A stretch of 64,000 bases of DNA from Polluticoccus soli (GTDB lineage Bacteria; Bacteroidota; Bacteroidia; Chitinophagales; Chitinophagaceae), in assembly GCF_029269745.1 (NCBI RefSeq), contig NZ_JARJHT010000002.1, positions 186,001 to 250,000 of the forward strand. Reading direction: 5' to 3'. Each line of letters opens with the position of its first letter. Within the stretch, counting starts at the first letter, position 1. Positions 41,702 through 51,166 of this stretch are shown one piece after another. The translations under genes and the position numbers were made by a program. The notes beneath the pieces are model-generated. The model saw only the letters and a list, made by a program, of their open reading frames with translations, searched no databases and had not been told where the DNA came from.

Positions 41702-41792
41702 CTGCAAAAAATCCTTGTTGGAAAATCGCGGTTTTAAGATTTTGAAATTTCTAACAATTCGATTCCTGTATTTCCACATCCGGAACCCTCAC

Positions 41793-41824
41793 CTTGCACA
41801 ACCCAACATTTATATTTAGGTTTG
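41793..41824 (+). promoter_or_regulatory. APC permease promoter
   Basis: -33 CTTG (41793-41796), 20-bp spacer, perfect -7 TAGGTTTG (41817-41824). The ATG at 41845 lies 20 nt after the box, which rules out the longer frame that begins at 41794. Confidence 0.62.
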
Positions 41825-41844
41825 GTCGCATTTCTAAATCATTT

Positions 41845-43494
41845 ATGGGACTATTTATACGGAAACCTTTAAATCAATTACTTGATGAAGCCTCAGAGTC
41901 GGAGAAAGGCTTAAAGAAAACCCTTTCGGCTGGAGCGCTGGTAGCTCTTGGTATTGGCGCTATCATCGGCGCAGGTTTGTTTTCAATTACTGGTATGGCT
42001 GCGGCCAACAATGCAGGCCCGGCCATTACACTTTCATTTATTGTAGCGGCATTGGGTTGTGCTTTTGCCGGTTTGTGTTATGCTGAGTTTGCTTCGATGA
42101 TCCCCATAGCTGGTAGTGCTTATACGTACAGCTTTGCTACCATGGGCGAATTCGTGGCCTGGATCATCGGGTGGGACCTTGTGCTGGAGTATGCAGTTGG
42201 TTCTGCTACGGTGTCTATCAGCTGGTCACGCTACCTTGTCAAATTCCTCGACTATTATAATATACACATAGATCCCGCGTTCACGTCCTCACCCGCAGAA
42301 GGGGGCATCATGAATATACCTGCGGTGTTCATTGTTATTATGATGTCGTTGCTGTTGATGAAGGGAACCAAAGAATCGGCATTCTTCAACACGCTGATCG
42401 TGACACTTAAGGTTGCGGTGGTTCTTATATTTATTGCTCTAGGCTGGCAGTATATCCGTCCCGAGAATTATGAACCATACATCCCGGCTAATACCGGCAC
42501 CTTTGGTGAGTTTGGTTTCAGCGGTATCATTCGTGCTGCAGCGATCGTATTCTTCGCCTATATCGGTTTTGATGCTGTGTCAACGGCTGCGCAGGAAGCC
42601 AAGAATCCCAAACGTGACATGCCCATAGGTATCTTGCTTTCGCTGGGTATCTGTACCTTATTATATATCCTGTTCGCGCACGTTATGACGGGTGTTACCA
42701 GCGTCGAGAGCTTTAAGGGTAAAGACGGTATTGCTCCGGTGGCAGTCGCTATCGACCATATGGGGAAAATGGGGGCTGACGGTGTCATGGTGCCTGATTA
42801 TCCGTGGCTCAACAAAGCGATCATCATCGCTATCCTTGCCGGTTATTCTTCGGTGATCATGGTGATGCTGATGGGACAATCGCGCGTGTTCTTCTCTATG
42901 AGCCGCGATGGTTTGATCCCGCGTGTTTTCTCTGATGTACACCCTAAGTTCCGTACTCCTGCCAGGAACAACTTCCTGTTCATGTTATTCGTAAGCTTGT
43001 TTGCTGCGTTTGTGCCAGCAAACATTGTGGGTGAAATGACCAGTATCGGAACTTTATTTGCATTTATTCTTGTATGCATCGGTGTGATAGTAATGCGCCG
43101 CGCCATGCCTGAGGCACCAAGAGCCTTCCGTACCCCGTTGGTACCATTGGTGCCTATCCTGGGTGTTGCAACCTGCCTGTTCATGATGGTTTTCCTGCCC
43201 CTGGATACATGGATACGACTGATAGTATGGATGATGATAGGTTTTGACGTGTACCTGTTTTACGGTATGAAACACAGTAAACTGAATAGCGGATTGTTCA
43301 ACCAGAAAAGCTATAAAACTGTTTCTATAACAGGCCTTGCAATGACAGTGGTGTTGATAATAGTAGCATTCCTGCATCATTCCTGGGCTGAAACCGATGA
43401 TTCTATCTTGTTCAACTTCTCGATAATATTTGCAGTGTTGCACGTATTGATTTACTTCGTAACGATGCGCAAAGGCAGGAAAGAATTAGCGTGA
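41845..43494 (+). CDS. APC family amino acid permease
   Basis: A 549-residue inner-membrane transporter with about 12-14 helices, similar to bacterial cationic/branched amino acid permeases (YfnA/CAT type). The opening MGLFIRKPLNQLLDEASESE precedes LSAGALVALGIGAIIGAGLF (helix 1 substrate loop). FFAYIGFDAVSTAAQEAKNP is the family signature in helix 6. The substrate is not determinable. The predicted promoter sets the start at 41845. The gene is monocistronic and ends in a strong terminator. Confidence 0.92.
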   Translation: MGLFIRKPLNQLLDEASESEKGLKKTLSAGALVALGIGAIIGAGLFSITGMAAANNAGPAITLSFIVAALGCAFAGLCYAEFASMIPIAGSAYTYSFATMGEFVAWIIGWDLVLEYAVGSATVSISWSRYLVKFLDYYNIHIDPAFTSSPAEGGIMNIPAVFIVIMMSLLLMKGTKESAFFNTLIVTLKVAVVLIFIALGWQYIRPENYEPYIPANTGTFGEFGFSGIIRAAAIVFFAYIGFDAVSTAAQEAKNPKRDMPIGILLSLGICTLLYILFAHVMTGVTSVESFKGKDGIAPVAVAIDHMGKMGADGVMVPDYPWLNKAIIIAILAGYSSVIMVMLMGQSRVFFSMSRDGLIPRVFSDVHPKFRTPARNNFLFMLFVSLFAAFVPANIVGEMTSIGTLFAFILVCIGVIVMRRAMPEAPRAFRTPLVPLVPILGVATCLFMMVFLPLDTWIRLIVWMMIGFDVYLFYGMKHSKLNSGLFNQKSYKTVSITGLAMTVVLIIVAFLHHSWAETDDSILFNFSIIFAVLHVLIYFVTMRKGRKELA

Positions 43495-43511
43495 TCTTCG
43501 CATAAGAAATA

Positions 43512-43549
43512 GTTAAAAGCACCGCTGCGTTTACGGCGGTGCTTTTAAC
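43512..43549 (+). terminator. Terminator after the APC permease
   Basis: 14-bp stem GTTAAAAGCACCGC / GCGGTGCTTTTAAC (43512-43525, 43536-43549). Confidence 0.82.
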
Positions 43550-43622
43550 ATTTTAAGAGCCTGTAAACCTGCCCGTTGGCTTGGATTTTTTGATGGTTGC
43601 AGTGGAATAAAATTGAAGGGTT

Positions 43623-43943
43623 ATGAATAGTAGACTGTTGAATCTGAGGAGCATTAACATGAGGGGTATTCGAAGCTTGTTACCAGGTGCAAGGCCATCA
43701 TTCCTGGGTATCAGGGGCCTGAGCCGTGCCTGGGGTATTTTGGGACTTATCGCATTGGGTGTAGGTGTACTTGCTTACCCGACGTTGCTGTTGGTACGTT
43801 CGCTGAGAACAAGGTTGGCGACCGCGCGCGCGAATGGTCAACTTGGAACTTTTAAAAACTTTCTTCCATCGGTTCGTGGTAAACACAAACCGCATCATCG
43901 TAAGGTAGAAAGTGAAAGCAGCCTGAAAACAGGAATGGCATAA
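43623..43943 (+). CDS. Small basic single-pass membrane protein
   Basis: A 106-residue protein. Arg-rich N-terminus (residues 4-35), one transmembrane helix (WGILGLIALGVGVLAYPTLL, about 37-57) and a basic, His-rich tail (RGKHKPHHRKVESESS). It looks coding and stands between two good terminators, with a box TAAAATTG (43608-43615) ending 7 nt before the ATG. The charge pattern suggests binding to nucleic acid or phospholipid, but no family is recognised. Confidence 0.58.
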   Translation: MNSRLLNLRSINMRGIRSLLPGARPSFLGIRGLSRAWGILGLIALGVGVLAYPTLLLVRSLRTRLATARANGQLGTFKNFLPSVRGKHKPHHRKVESESSLKTGMA

Positions 43944-43990
43944 AGAAACCAATATATTCAGGCTTCAAAAAAGCTTGAACATAATCTGGT

Positions 43991-44026
43991 ACAAGCGTGT
44001 TGTGAAAACAGCACGCTTGTTCTTTT
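43991..44026 (+). terminator. Terminator after the small membrane protein
   Basis: Outer stem ACAAGCGTG / CACGCTTGT (43991-43999, 44012-44020) extended by TGT/ACA around a GAAA loop, followed by a T-run. Confidence 0.8.
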
Positions 44027-44090
44027 TACACGTATTCCGCTATGGATTTGAGTATGTTTTTGCCTGCTATACGAAACTCGAAAAATTGGC

Positions 44091-44098
44091 TACATTTG
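44091..44098 (+). promoter_or_regulatory. lpd -7 box
   Basis: Perfect TACATTTG; leader about 38 nt to the ATG at 44141. No clear -33. Confidence 0.45.
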
Positions 44099-44140
44099 TG
44101 CGGTTTTAACCAATTAACTTATTAAAATTTCTTCCACTCT

Positions 44141-45547
44141 ATGGCATACGACGTGATCGTAATAGGAAGCGGCCCTGCAGGTTATGTGGCTGCTATCCGT
44201 GCAGCACAATTAGGTTATAAGACAGCGATAGTGGAGCGTGAGAGCCTGGGCGGTATCTGTCTGAACTGGGGATGTATCCCTACCAAAGCATTATTGAAAT
44301 CGGCGCAGGTGTTCGAATACATCAGCCACGCACAGAACTACGGTGTAACCGTTGGTGAAGCGAAAGCTGATTTCCCGGCTATGATCAAACGCAGCCGCGG
44401 TGTTGCCGATAAAATGAGCAAGGGTATCCAGTTCCTCATGAAGAAGAACAAGATCGAGGTGCTGATGGGTATGGGTAAGCTGAATGCTAAAAAAGAAGTG
44501 GAAGTAACAGGTGCTGACGGTAAAGCTACCGTTCACACGGCTAAGCACGTTATCCTGGCTACAGGTGCACGTTCGCGCCAACTGCCAAACCTTGAGATCG
44601 ACGGTAAGAAAGTAATAGGCTATCGCGAAGCAATGAGCCTGCCAACGCAACCAAAATCAATGATCGTTGTTGGTTCTGGCGCTATTGGTGTTGAGTTCGC
44701 TTATTTCTACCACAGCGTAGGAACTAAAGTTACCATCGTTGAATTCATGCCTCGCATCGTTCCGGTTGAAGACGAAGATGTATCGAAAGAACTGGAAAAG
44801 ATCTATAAGAAGAAAGGCATCGAGATCATGACCAACTCTTCGGTAGAAAAAGTTGATGCTTCGGGTAAAGGTGTAGTTGCAACCGTTAAGACGCAGAACG
44901 GTGAAGTGAAACTGGAAGCAGACGTTGTATTGAGCGCTGTAGGTATCTCTACAAACATCGAGAACATAGGACTTGAAGCTGCCGGTGTTAAAACCGACAA
45001 AGGAAAGGTTACTGTAGACAAATTCTATAAAACAAACGTTGAGGGCGTTTACGCTATCGGCGACATCACTCCTGGCCCGGCATTGGCACACGTGGGTATG
45101 AAAGAAGCTGTTATCTGCGTAGAAGCTTTCGCACAGAAAGATGGCAAGTACCACCACAACCCAGAGCCACTGGATTACGGTAACATCCCGGGTTGTACTT
45201 ACTGCTCTCCTGAGATCGCTTCTGTAGGTATGACAGAAAAGCAAGCTAAAGAAGCAGGTTATGAACTGAAAGTGGGTAAATTCCCATTCTCAGCTTCTGG
45301 TAAAGCCAGCGCTGCGGGTGCGCCAGAAGGTTTCGTAAAAGTGATCTTTGATGCTAAGTACGGCGAATGGCTGGGTACACATATGATCGGTGCGAACGTT
45401 ACCGAGATCATTGCGCAAACAGTTGCCAGCCGCAAACTGGAAACTACATGGCAGGAGCAACTGGATACTATCTTCCCGCACCCGACTATGAGCGAAGCGG
45501 TGAAAGATGCTATCGAAGTAGCACTGGGTGAAGCAATACACCTCTAG
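44141..45547 (+). CDS. lpdA: Dihydrolipoyl dehydrogenase (E3)
   Basis: A 468-residue flavoprotein disulfide reductase that reoxidises dihydrolipoamide in the pyruvate and 2-oxoglutarate dehydrogenase complexes. FAD site IGSGPAGYVAAIRAAQLG, redox-active GGICLNWGCIPTKAL (Cys40, Cys45), NAD site VVGSGAIGVEFAYFY, and the C-terminal dimer-interface motif IFPHPTMSEAV with the catalytic His. No E1/E2 genes are adjacent. Own promoter and terminator. Confidence 0.96.
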   Translation: MAYDVIVIGSGPAGYVAAIRAAQLGYKTAIVERESLGGICLNWGCIPTKALLKSAQVFEYISHAQNYGVTVGEAKADFPAMIKRSRGVADKMSKGIQFLMKKNKIEVLMGMGKLNAKKEVEVTGADGKATVHTAKHVILATGARSRQLPNLEIDGKKVIGYREAMSLPTQPKSMIVVGSGAIGVEFAYFYHSVGTKVTIVEFMPRIVPVEDEDVSKELEKIYKKKGIEIMTNSSVEKVDASGKGVVATVKTQNGEVKLEADVVLSAVGISTNIENIGLEAAGVKTDKGKVTVDKFYKTNVEGVYAIGDITPGPALAHVGMKEAVICVEAFAQKDGKYHHNPEPLDYGNIPGCTYCSPEIASVGMTEKQAKEAGYELKVGKFPFSASGKASAAGAPEGFVKVIFDAKYGEWLGTHMIGANVTEIIAQTVASRKLETTWQEQLDTIFPHPTMSEAVKDAIEVALGEAIHL

Positions 45548-45568
45548 TAAGAACAATAGTAAGAATAG

Positions 45569-45602
45569 TAAAGGCTGCCCAAACGGGCAGCCTTTAGTTT
45601 TG
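45569..45602 (+). terminator. lpd terminator
   Basis: 12-bp stem TAAAGGCTGCCC / GGGCAGCCTTTA (45569-45580, 45585-45596), loop AAAC, T-rich tail. Confidence 0.88.
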
Positions 45603-45632
45603 ATACAATGGCTTTATCTTTATTGCCTTACT

Positions 45633-47477
45633 ATGCGCTATAAACTTTTCCGGGTTTTTCTTTTGCTTGTTGTCCTCGCGGTATCCGTTTGGTTCGTCAG
45701 GGGGTATAGCAACACCCGTACTATGTTTTATGGCGATGTGCTTGGTTACTACATTTACCTTCCCGCCACCTTTATTTACGACAACCATAAGGCGATAGAC
45801 AAACTGCCTGATAGCGTTGAGGTGCCGTTGCTGGTAAAAGAGTCTATGGCCAACATGCGCAATGGCTATGTTGTTACTAAGAAAGGGTATCTGCTGGTGC
45901 AGTACACCTACGGAATGTCTGTATTAGAGGCACCGTTCTTTTTTGCTGCGCACGCTTGGGCAAAGATGAATAAACTGTCCTCTACGGGTTATTCTCCGCC
46001 ATACGAGATGGCTATAAAGATAAGTTCTGTTATCTATGCACTGCTTGGTTGCTGGCTGATCTACCTGGTGCTGAGACGTTGGTATGGACGTACGCACTCG
46101 CTGCTGGTAACAACGCTTATATATTTAGGGACGAACCTGTTTTGGTTCACGCTCTACCAGCAGGGCATGGCGCATGTGCCGTTGTTTTTTCTTTATGCAG
46201 TGCTGGTGTTGTTCAGCGTCAGGCTGTATGAAAGGGCTTCATGGCTCAACTTCCTGGTTGTTGGTCTGACTGCCGGCTTTATTACTGTTATTCGTCCCAC
46301 AGATATAATCTGCCTGCTTGTTCCGGCCTTGTATGGTGTATATAGTAAAGAAACGCTTATTCAACGCCTGGCATTTTTACGGACGCACCTCCGGAAAGTA
46401 TTGGGTGCCGCAGCCGTCTTCATTCTACCGATCATTCCACAGCTGCTTTACTGGAAGATGATGACGGGCAGCTATCTGTTCTACAGCTACGGCGGACAAT
46501 CGTTCAACTGGAACGACCCAAAGATCCTTGAGGGGCTTTTTTATTACAGCAATGGCTGGCTGCCGTATTCACCCATCATGGTGTTTTCGCTTGCAGGCTT
46601 CTTCCTGTATCGCTACATCAAACAGTGGTTTTGGTGTCTTGGGCTGTTGTTTCCGTTGTATGTATACATCATCTACTCGTGGTATTGTTACAATTATATC
46701 AATGGCCTGGGTTCCCGGCCTATGATCCATATATACCCGTTGTTGGCAATACCGCTTGCTGCGTTTTTGCTTTGGGTATGGAATAGAAAGTCGATAGTGC
46801 TCAACGTGGTTGTAGCATTGGTCTGCTCGTTTTTCGTGTCGCTGAACATCTCGTACAGCGTGCAACGCTCCGTAGGAGTAATGAACAGCGAAGAGTCGAA
46901 TTTTGAGTACAACACCCAAATGATGTTCCGCACAAAACTGCGTTATGATGATCTTGTGACATTTGACTTAGCGGAGTTTCAGCCGGACACTGCAAAGATC
47001 ACCAGGATCAAAACGCTGGCCTGTCTCAATTTCAATGATTCATCATCTGAATACTATATCCAAGACACGATAACAGGCTCAGGGTACTTCTACAAAATGA
47101 CCGACGAGTATATCCCTTATTCCATAGACCTGAAATATGACAAGGCTGCTTTGGGTGAAGCAAAATGGATGAAGTGCAGTGGCCGGTTTATGTATCCGCA
47201 ATACCCCGAGTATTTCCGCCACCTGTTGATCCTATCTTATAGGCGCAACGGCGAGTTCCTTTCCTGGAAAGGCTGTAAGATCGAGAACAAGATCAATTCG
47301 TATAAACACGAGCGTCAATTCCTGGAACAATCGCGCCCGGGCGAGTGGGGGACTGTCTATTTCTTCTCCCTGATACCTAAAGGAGTGAAAGATGGCGATG
47401 ATATCAAAGTCGAATTGTGGAATATCGGCAAGCTGCCCATGTTGCTCGATGATATCTGTATAGAAGCGTATAGATAA
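45633..47477 (+). CDS. GT-C-like polytopic membrane protein, copy 1
   Basis: A 614-residue integral membrane protein. The start at 45633 (MRYKLFRVFLLLVVLAVSVW) is after the lpd terminator; an earlier frame start overlaps lpd and is rejected. About 11 helices are followed by a C-terminal extracytoplasmic domain of about 180 residues. The first loop carries FYGDVLGYYIYLPATFIYD, matching the position of DVSGYYWYLPSAIIY in the two genes downstream. An acidic residue in this loop is typical of GT-C glycosyltransferases, so a lipid-phosphate-sugar-dependent transferase is a reasonable guess. Sugar and acceptor are unknown. Confidence 0.75.
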   Translation: MRYKLFRVFLLLVVLAVSVWFVRGYSNTRTMFYGDVLGYYIYLPATFIYDNHKAIDKLPDSVEVPLLVKESMANMRNGYVVTKKGYLLVQYTYGMSVLEAPFFFAAHAWAKMNKLSSTGYSPPYEMAIKISSVIYALLGCWLIYLVLRRWYGRTHSLLVTTLIYLGTNLFWFTLYQQGMAHVPLFFLYAVLVLFSVRLYERASWLNFLVVGLTAGFITVIRPTDIICLLVPALYGVYSKETLIQRLAFLRTHLRKVLGAAAVFILPIIPQLLYWKMMTGSYLFYSYGGQSFNWNDPKILEGLFYYSNGWLPYSPIMVFSLAGFFLYRYIKQWFWCLGLLFPLYVYIIYSWYCYNYINGLGSRPMIHIYPLLAIPLAAFLLWVWNRKSIVLNVVVALVCSFFVSLNISYSVQRSVGVMNSEESNFEYNTQMMFRTKLRYDDLVTFDLAEFQPDTAKITRIKTLACLNFNDSSSEYYIQDTITGSGYFYKMTDEYIPYSIDLKYDKAALGEAKWMKCSGRFMYPQYPEYFRHLLILSYRRNGEFLSWKGCKIENKINSYKHERQFLEQSRPGEWGTVYFFSLIPKGVKDGDDIKVELWNIGKLPMLLDDICIEAYR

Positions 47478-47514
47478 TAGCCGTTGTATTATCTTAGGCA
47501 CACGAAAAGTAGCT

Positions 47515-49317
47515 ATGAAACATAAAGGTTCCTTTTACTCTTATTTGGCCTGCGCAGCTTTAATGTTGTTCGCTACTTTCTTTTTTTATCCTAAATGGAC
47601 CAAACCGGGCGGCGAGTCGGCGCTGGGATGGGATGTAAGCGGCTACTACTGGTATCTGCCATCAGCTATCATTTATAAAGATCTCAAACAGCAAAAGTTT
47701 GGCGATAGTATCATTGCGAAATACCGGTTTACACCCTCGTTCGAGCAATCTTTTGTGCATGAGAGTGGTAACAGGGTAATGACCTATTCTTCAGGTATGG
47801 CATTTATGTACCTGCCTTTGTTTTTGACTGCTCACGTGCTTGCTGAACCTTTGGGTTACGAAGCAGATGGTTTTTCTGTGCCGTACCAGTTTGCAATACA
47901 AGTAGGCAGTTTGCTGGCTGCGCTTATTGCGCTATGGTATTTCCGCAAGCTGTTCCTGATGTTCTTTGACGATAAGGTGGTAGCAATACTATTGCTGCTA
48001 CTCGTCTTCGGTACTAACTATCTCAATTATTCAGCCATCGAAGCAGCGTTGACACATAACTGGCTGTTCATGCTTTATGTTTTCCTCCTGCTCAATACAG
48101 TTTATTTCTATCAAACACCGACCTTCAAGTATGCCGTACGCATAGGTTTGCTTTGTGGTACGCTCACGCTTATCCGTCCCTCTGAGCTGATATGTGTCCT
48201 GATACCATTGCTTTGGGGAATGGAGCGCATATCAATTACCTCTATCAAAGAGAAGCTCACATTTCTTGGAATGAACTGGCAAAAGTTGGCAGCTGCTGCC
48301 GCTTGTACCATTGCAATTGGCTCGATCCAGATTGTGTACTGGCTATATGTTACCGGCAAACCGCTGGTATATAGTTACCAGGACAAGGGTTTTTCATGGA
48401 TGCACCCTCACTGGCGCGACTATATGTTCAGCTACCGCAGTGGCTGGATCATGTATACGCCGCTAATGATACTGTGCTTTATTGGCATACCGTTCTTTAT
48501 CATGTATGGTCGAAATAAGATCGCAGTGCTTGTATTTTTTGCGCTGAGTCTCTACATCGTCTGCGCCTGGGATGTGTGGTGGTATGGCGGCACTGGTGGC
48601 AGGGCAATGATACAGAGCTACCCGGTTATTCTGTTCCCGATGGCTGCGCTTATTCAGTATGTATATCACAGGCGCGTATTGGCATGGGTGTTGTCGCCTG
48701 TCATTATCCTGCTTGCTTTTTTCAATATCTGGTTTACCTACAATGCACATGCCGGGCAAGGCCTTTACGACCCGAATGGGATGACCAAAGCCTATTACTG
48801 GAATGTTATTTATCGCTACAACGTCGATCCGGAAGTAGAGAAGCTAAAAGACACTGACGAGCTGTTTTCAGGTAAACCCCTGCAAATGAAACTGGTTTTC
48901 AGTTATGATTTTGAATCTGACACTACAGTAGCTTTATCAACACAGCCGACCATGAATGGGATGCGTTCAGGGGTTATAGGACCGGGAATAGAGTACCTGA
49001 ACCTGCCGGTATTTGCGTATAGCTCTTCAGATGCAAAATGGTTAAGAGCACAGGCTACGTTCAAATGCATATCTAAAGAATGGGAAGCCTGGAAGATACC
49101 GCAGTTCATCGTTCGTTTTATGAACAAAGATGTAATAGTGAAAGAAAGAATGATACGCACCTGTAGATTCTTAGATGAAGAGGATACTAAAGAGTTGTTC
49201 ATTGATGTGAAGACGCCGGAAGAGGCTTTCGATTCAGTGCACATCTTCATCTGGAATCCAGGCAGCAATAAGACATTGCTGGTGGATGATGTGCAAGTGT
49301 GGTCCTTTAACGAATAG
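47515..49317 (+). CDS. GT-C-like polytopic membrane protein, copy 2
   Basis: A 600-residue membrane protein, close paralogue of the next gene and more distant from copy 1. Shared first-loop motif GESALGWDVSGYYWYLPSAI. About 11 helices; the helices near 150-210 (AIQVGSLLAALIALWYFRKL) are nearly identical to those of copy 3. C-terminal beta-rich domain of about 170 residues (LVFSYDFESDTTVALSTQ to LLVDDVQVWSFNE). It begins 37 nt after copy 1 and ends 16 nt before copy 3, so the three form an operon. Confidence 0.78.
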   Translation: MKHKGSFYSYLACAALMLFATFFFYPKWTKPGGESALGWDVSGYYWYLPSAIIYKDLKQQKFGDSIIAKYRFTPSFEQSFVHESGNRVMTYSSGMAFMYLPLFLTAHVLAEPLGYEADGFSVPYQFAIQVGSLLAALIALWYFRKLFLMFFDDKVVAILLLLLVFGTNYLNYSAIEAALTHNWLFMLYVFLLLNTVYFYQTPTFKYAVRIGLLCGTLTLIRPSELICVLIPLLWGMERISITSIKEKLTFLGMNWQKLAAAAACTIAIGSIQIVYWLYVTGKPLVYSYQDKGFSWMHPHWRDYMFSYRSGWIMYTPLMILCFIGIPFFIMYGRNKIAVLVFFALSLYIVCAWDVWWYGGTGGRAMIQSYPVILFPMAALIQYVYHRRVLAWVLSPVIILLAFFNIWFTYNAHAGQGLYDPNGMTKAYYWNVIYRYNVDPEVEKLKDTDELFSGKPLQMKLVFSYDFESDTTVALSTQPTMNGMRSGVIGPGIEYLNLPVFAYSSSDAKWLRAQATFKCISKEWEAWKIPQFIVRFMNKDVIVKERMIRTCRFLDEEDTKELFIDVKTPEEAFDSVHIFIWNPGSNKTLLVDDVQVWSFNE

Positions 49318-49333
49318 CAACCCATCGAACCCT

Positions 49334-51136
49334 ATGAAATGTTGGCGGTCGCTCCTGGCTTATGTTGTTTGTGGAATGGTAATGCTATTTGCCACATTCA
49401 TATTTCTTCCCCGGTGGCATCGCTCGGATGGCGAATCGGCCTTAGGTTGGGATGTTAGCGGCTATTACTGGTACCTGCCTTCGGCAATTATCTACAAAGA
49501 TCTCAAGGAGCAGAAGTTTGGTGACAGCCTTATTGCTAAATATCCGGTTACGCCGGCGTTCGAACAGTCGTACAAACACGAGTCGGGGAATAGGGTGATG
49601 GGCTATTCGTCGGGCATGGCGTTTATGTATCTGCCTGTGTTTTTGGTTGCCCATGTACTTGCTGAACCTTTGGGATATCCAGCAGATGGATTTTCTATTC
49701 CTTACCAGTTTGCTATCCAGGTTGGTAGCCTGCTGGCTGCGCTTATTGCGCTGTGGTACTTCCGTAAGTTATTCCTGATGTTTTTTGAAGACAAGGTCGT
49801 AGCCATATTATTGTTGTTGCTTGTCGTCGGGACAAATTATCTCAACTATTCGGCTATAGATGGTGCGATGACACACAACTGGCTATTCCTGTTGTATGTA
49901 TTCCTGTTGCTGAATACTGTTCATTTTTATAGAACGCTCCAACTAAAGTATGCTGTTCGCATTGGGTTGCTGTGCGGCATGATGACCCTTATCCGGCCAT
50001 CTGAAATGATCTCCATAGTAATACCCTTGCTGTGGGGAATGGAAAGTGTATCAAAAGCAGCCCTAAAAAAACAAAGGGATTTCCTGACTGCCAATTGGAA
50101 AAAGCTGCTTGTAGCAGCCACCTTTATGATCGCCATTGGTTCAATACAGGTATCTTACTGGTTATACGTAACGGGCAAACCCTTTGTATATAGCTACCAG
50201 GATAAAGGATTTTCATGGCTGCAGCCGAATTTAGTGGACTATATTTTCAGTTACCGAAGTGGGTGGATCACTTATACGCCACTGATGATACTGAGTTTTA
50301 TTGGTATTCCATTCTTTATTAAAGATGGGAAAAACAAGGTCGCAATATTGCTATTCTTTGCGCTGAATCTCTATATCATTAGTGCGTGGGACATCTGGTG
50401 GTATGGTGGTAACAGTGGACGGGCTATTATACAGAGTTATCCGGTTATCATGTTCCCTATGGCTGCTTTTATTAAGTACGTATTTAGCCGGCGCATTCTT
50501 GCATTTCTTCTGTCGCCGGTCATCGTCCTGCTGGCTTATGTCAACATCTGGTGGACTTACAATGCACATGCAGGAGAGGGACTATTCGATCCTAATGGTA
50601 TGAACAACTCCTATTACTGGCATGTTATCGGTCGCTTTCATGTCGATCCGGAAACGCACAAGCTAAAGGATACAAACGAGTTGTTTACAGGCACTCCCCG
50701 GCAAATGAAACTGGTGTTCAGTTATGATTTTGAATCTGATACTGTATCTGGTGATCCCGCGCTCTCTGCATTAAACGGAACACGGTCCGGGTATGTACTT
50801 CAGGGGAAAGAGTATTTAAATGTTCCGGCGTTTGCGTTGGACAACAAAGCCGGGGAGTGGTTACGGGTACAAGGAACTTTCAAGAGTATAACTCATGAAT
50901 GGGATGCATGGAGAATGCCGCAACTAACTGTCCAGTTTACCAACCGGGAGAATATTGTAAAAACAAAGCAGCTACGCCCCAGCAGGTATTTGGGTGACGG
51001 TGCTGCCAAGGAGCTTTTTATTAATGTGAAGATTCCCGAGGAGTCTTTTGACTCTGTCAAAGTGTTCTTATGGAATCCCCGTAGTGATAAAACGCTGGCA
51101 ATGGACGATGTTAAGGTCTGGTCGTTCAACGAATAG
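49334..51136 (+). CDS. GT-C-like polytopic membrane protein, copy 3
   Basis: A 600-residue membrane protein, same length and architecture as copy 2 and a recent tandem duplicate of it. Start at 49334 (MKCWRSLLAYVVCGMVMLFA); the longer frame overlaps the copy 2 end and is not needed. Same loop GESALGWDVSGYYWYLPSAI. The most divergent parts are the first helix and the C-terminal extracytoplasmic domain (ALSALNGTRSGYVLQGKEYL against TQPTMNGMRSGVIGPGIEYL in copy 2), which suggests different acceptors or partners. Exact activity unknown. Confidence 0.78.
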   Translation: MKCWRSLLAYVVCGMVMLFATFIFLPRWHRSDGESALGWDVSGYYWYLPSAIIYKDLKEQKFGDSLIAKYPVTPAFEQSYKHESGNRVMGYSSGMAFMYLPVFLVAHVLAEPLGYPADGFSIPYQFAIQVGSLLAALIALWYFRKLFLMFFEDKVVAILLLLLVVGTNYLNYSAIDGAMTHNWLFLLYVFLLLNTVHFYRTLQLKYAVRIGLLCGMMTLIRPSEMISIVIPLLWGMESVSKAALKKQRDFLTANWKKLLVAATFMIAIGSIQVSYWLYVTGKPFVYSYQDKGFSWLQPNLVDYIFSYRSGWITYTPLMILSFIGIPFFIKDGKNKVAILLFFALNLYIISAWDIWWYGGNSGRAIIQSYPVIMFPMAAFIKYVFSRRILAFLLSPVIVLLAYVNIWWTYNAHAGEGLFDPNGMNNSYYWHVIGRFHVDPETHKLKDTNELFTGTPRQMKLVFSYDFESDTVSGDPALSALNGTRSGYVLQGKEYLNVPAFALDNKAGEWLRVQGTFKSITHEWDAWRMPQLTVQFTNRENIVKTKQLRPSRYLGDGAAKELFINVKIPEESFDSVKVFLWNPRSDKTLAMDDVKVWSFNE

Positions 51137-51146
51137 CGGTATCGGC

Positions 51147-51154
51147 TAACTTTG
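51147..51154 (+). promoter_or_regulatory. -7 box of the 2H phosphoesterase gene
   Basis: Perfect TAACTTTG ending 12 nt before the ATG at 51167; short leader predicted. Confidence 0.45.
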
Positions 51155-51166
51155 TCTTACTGCATT

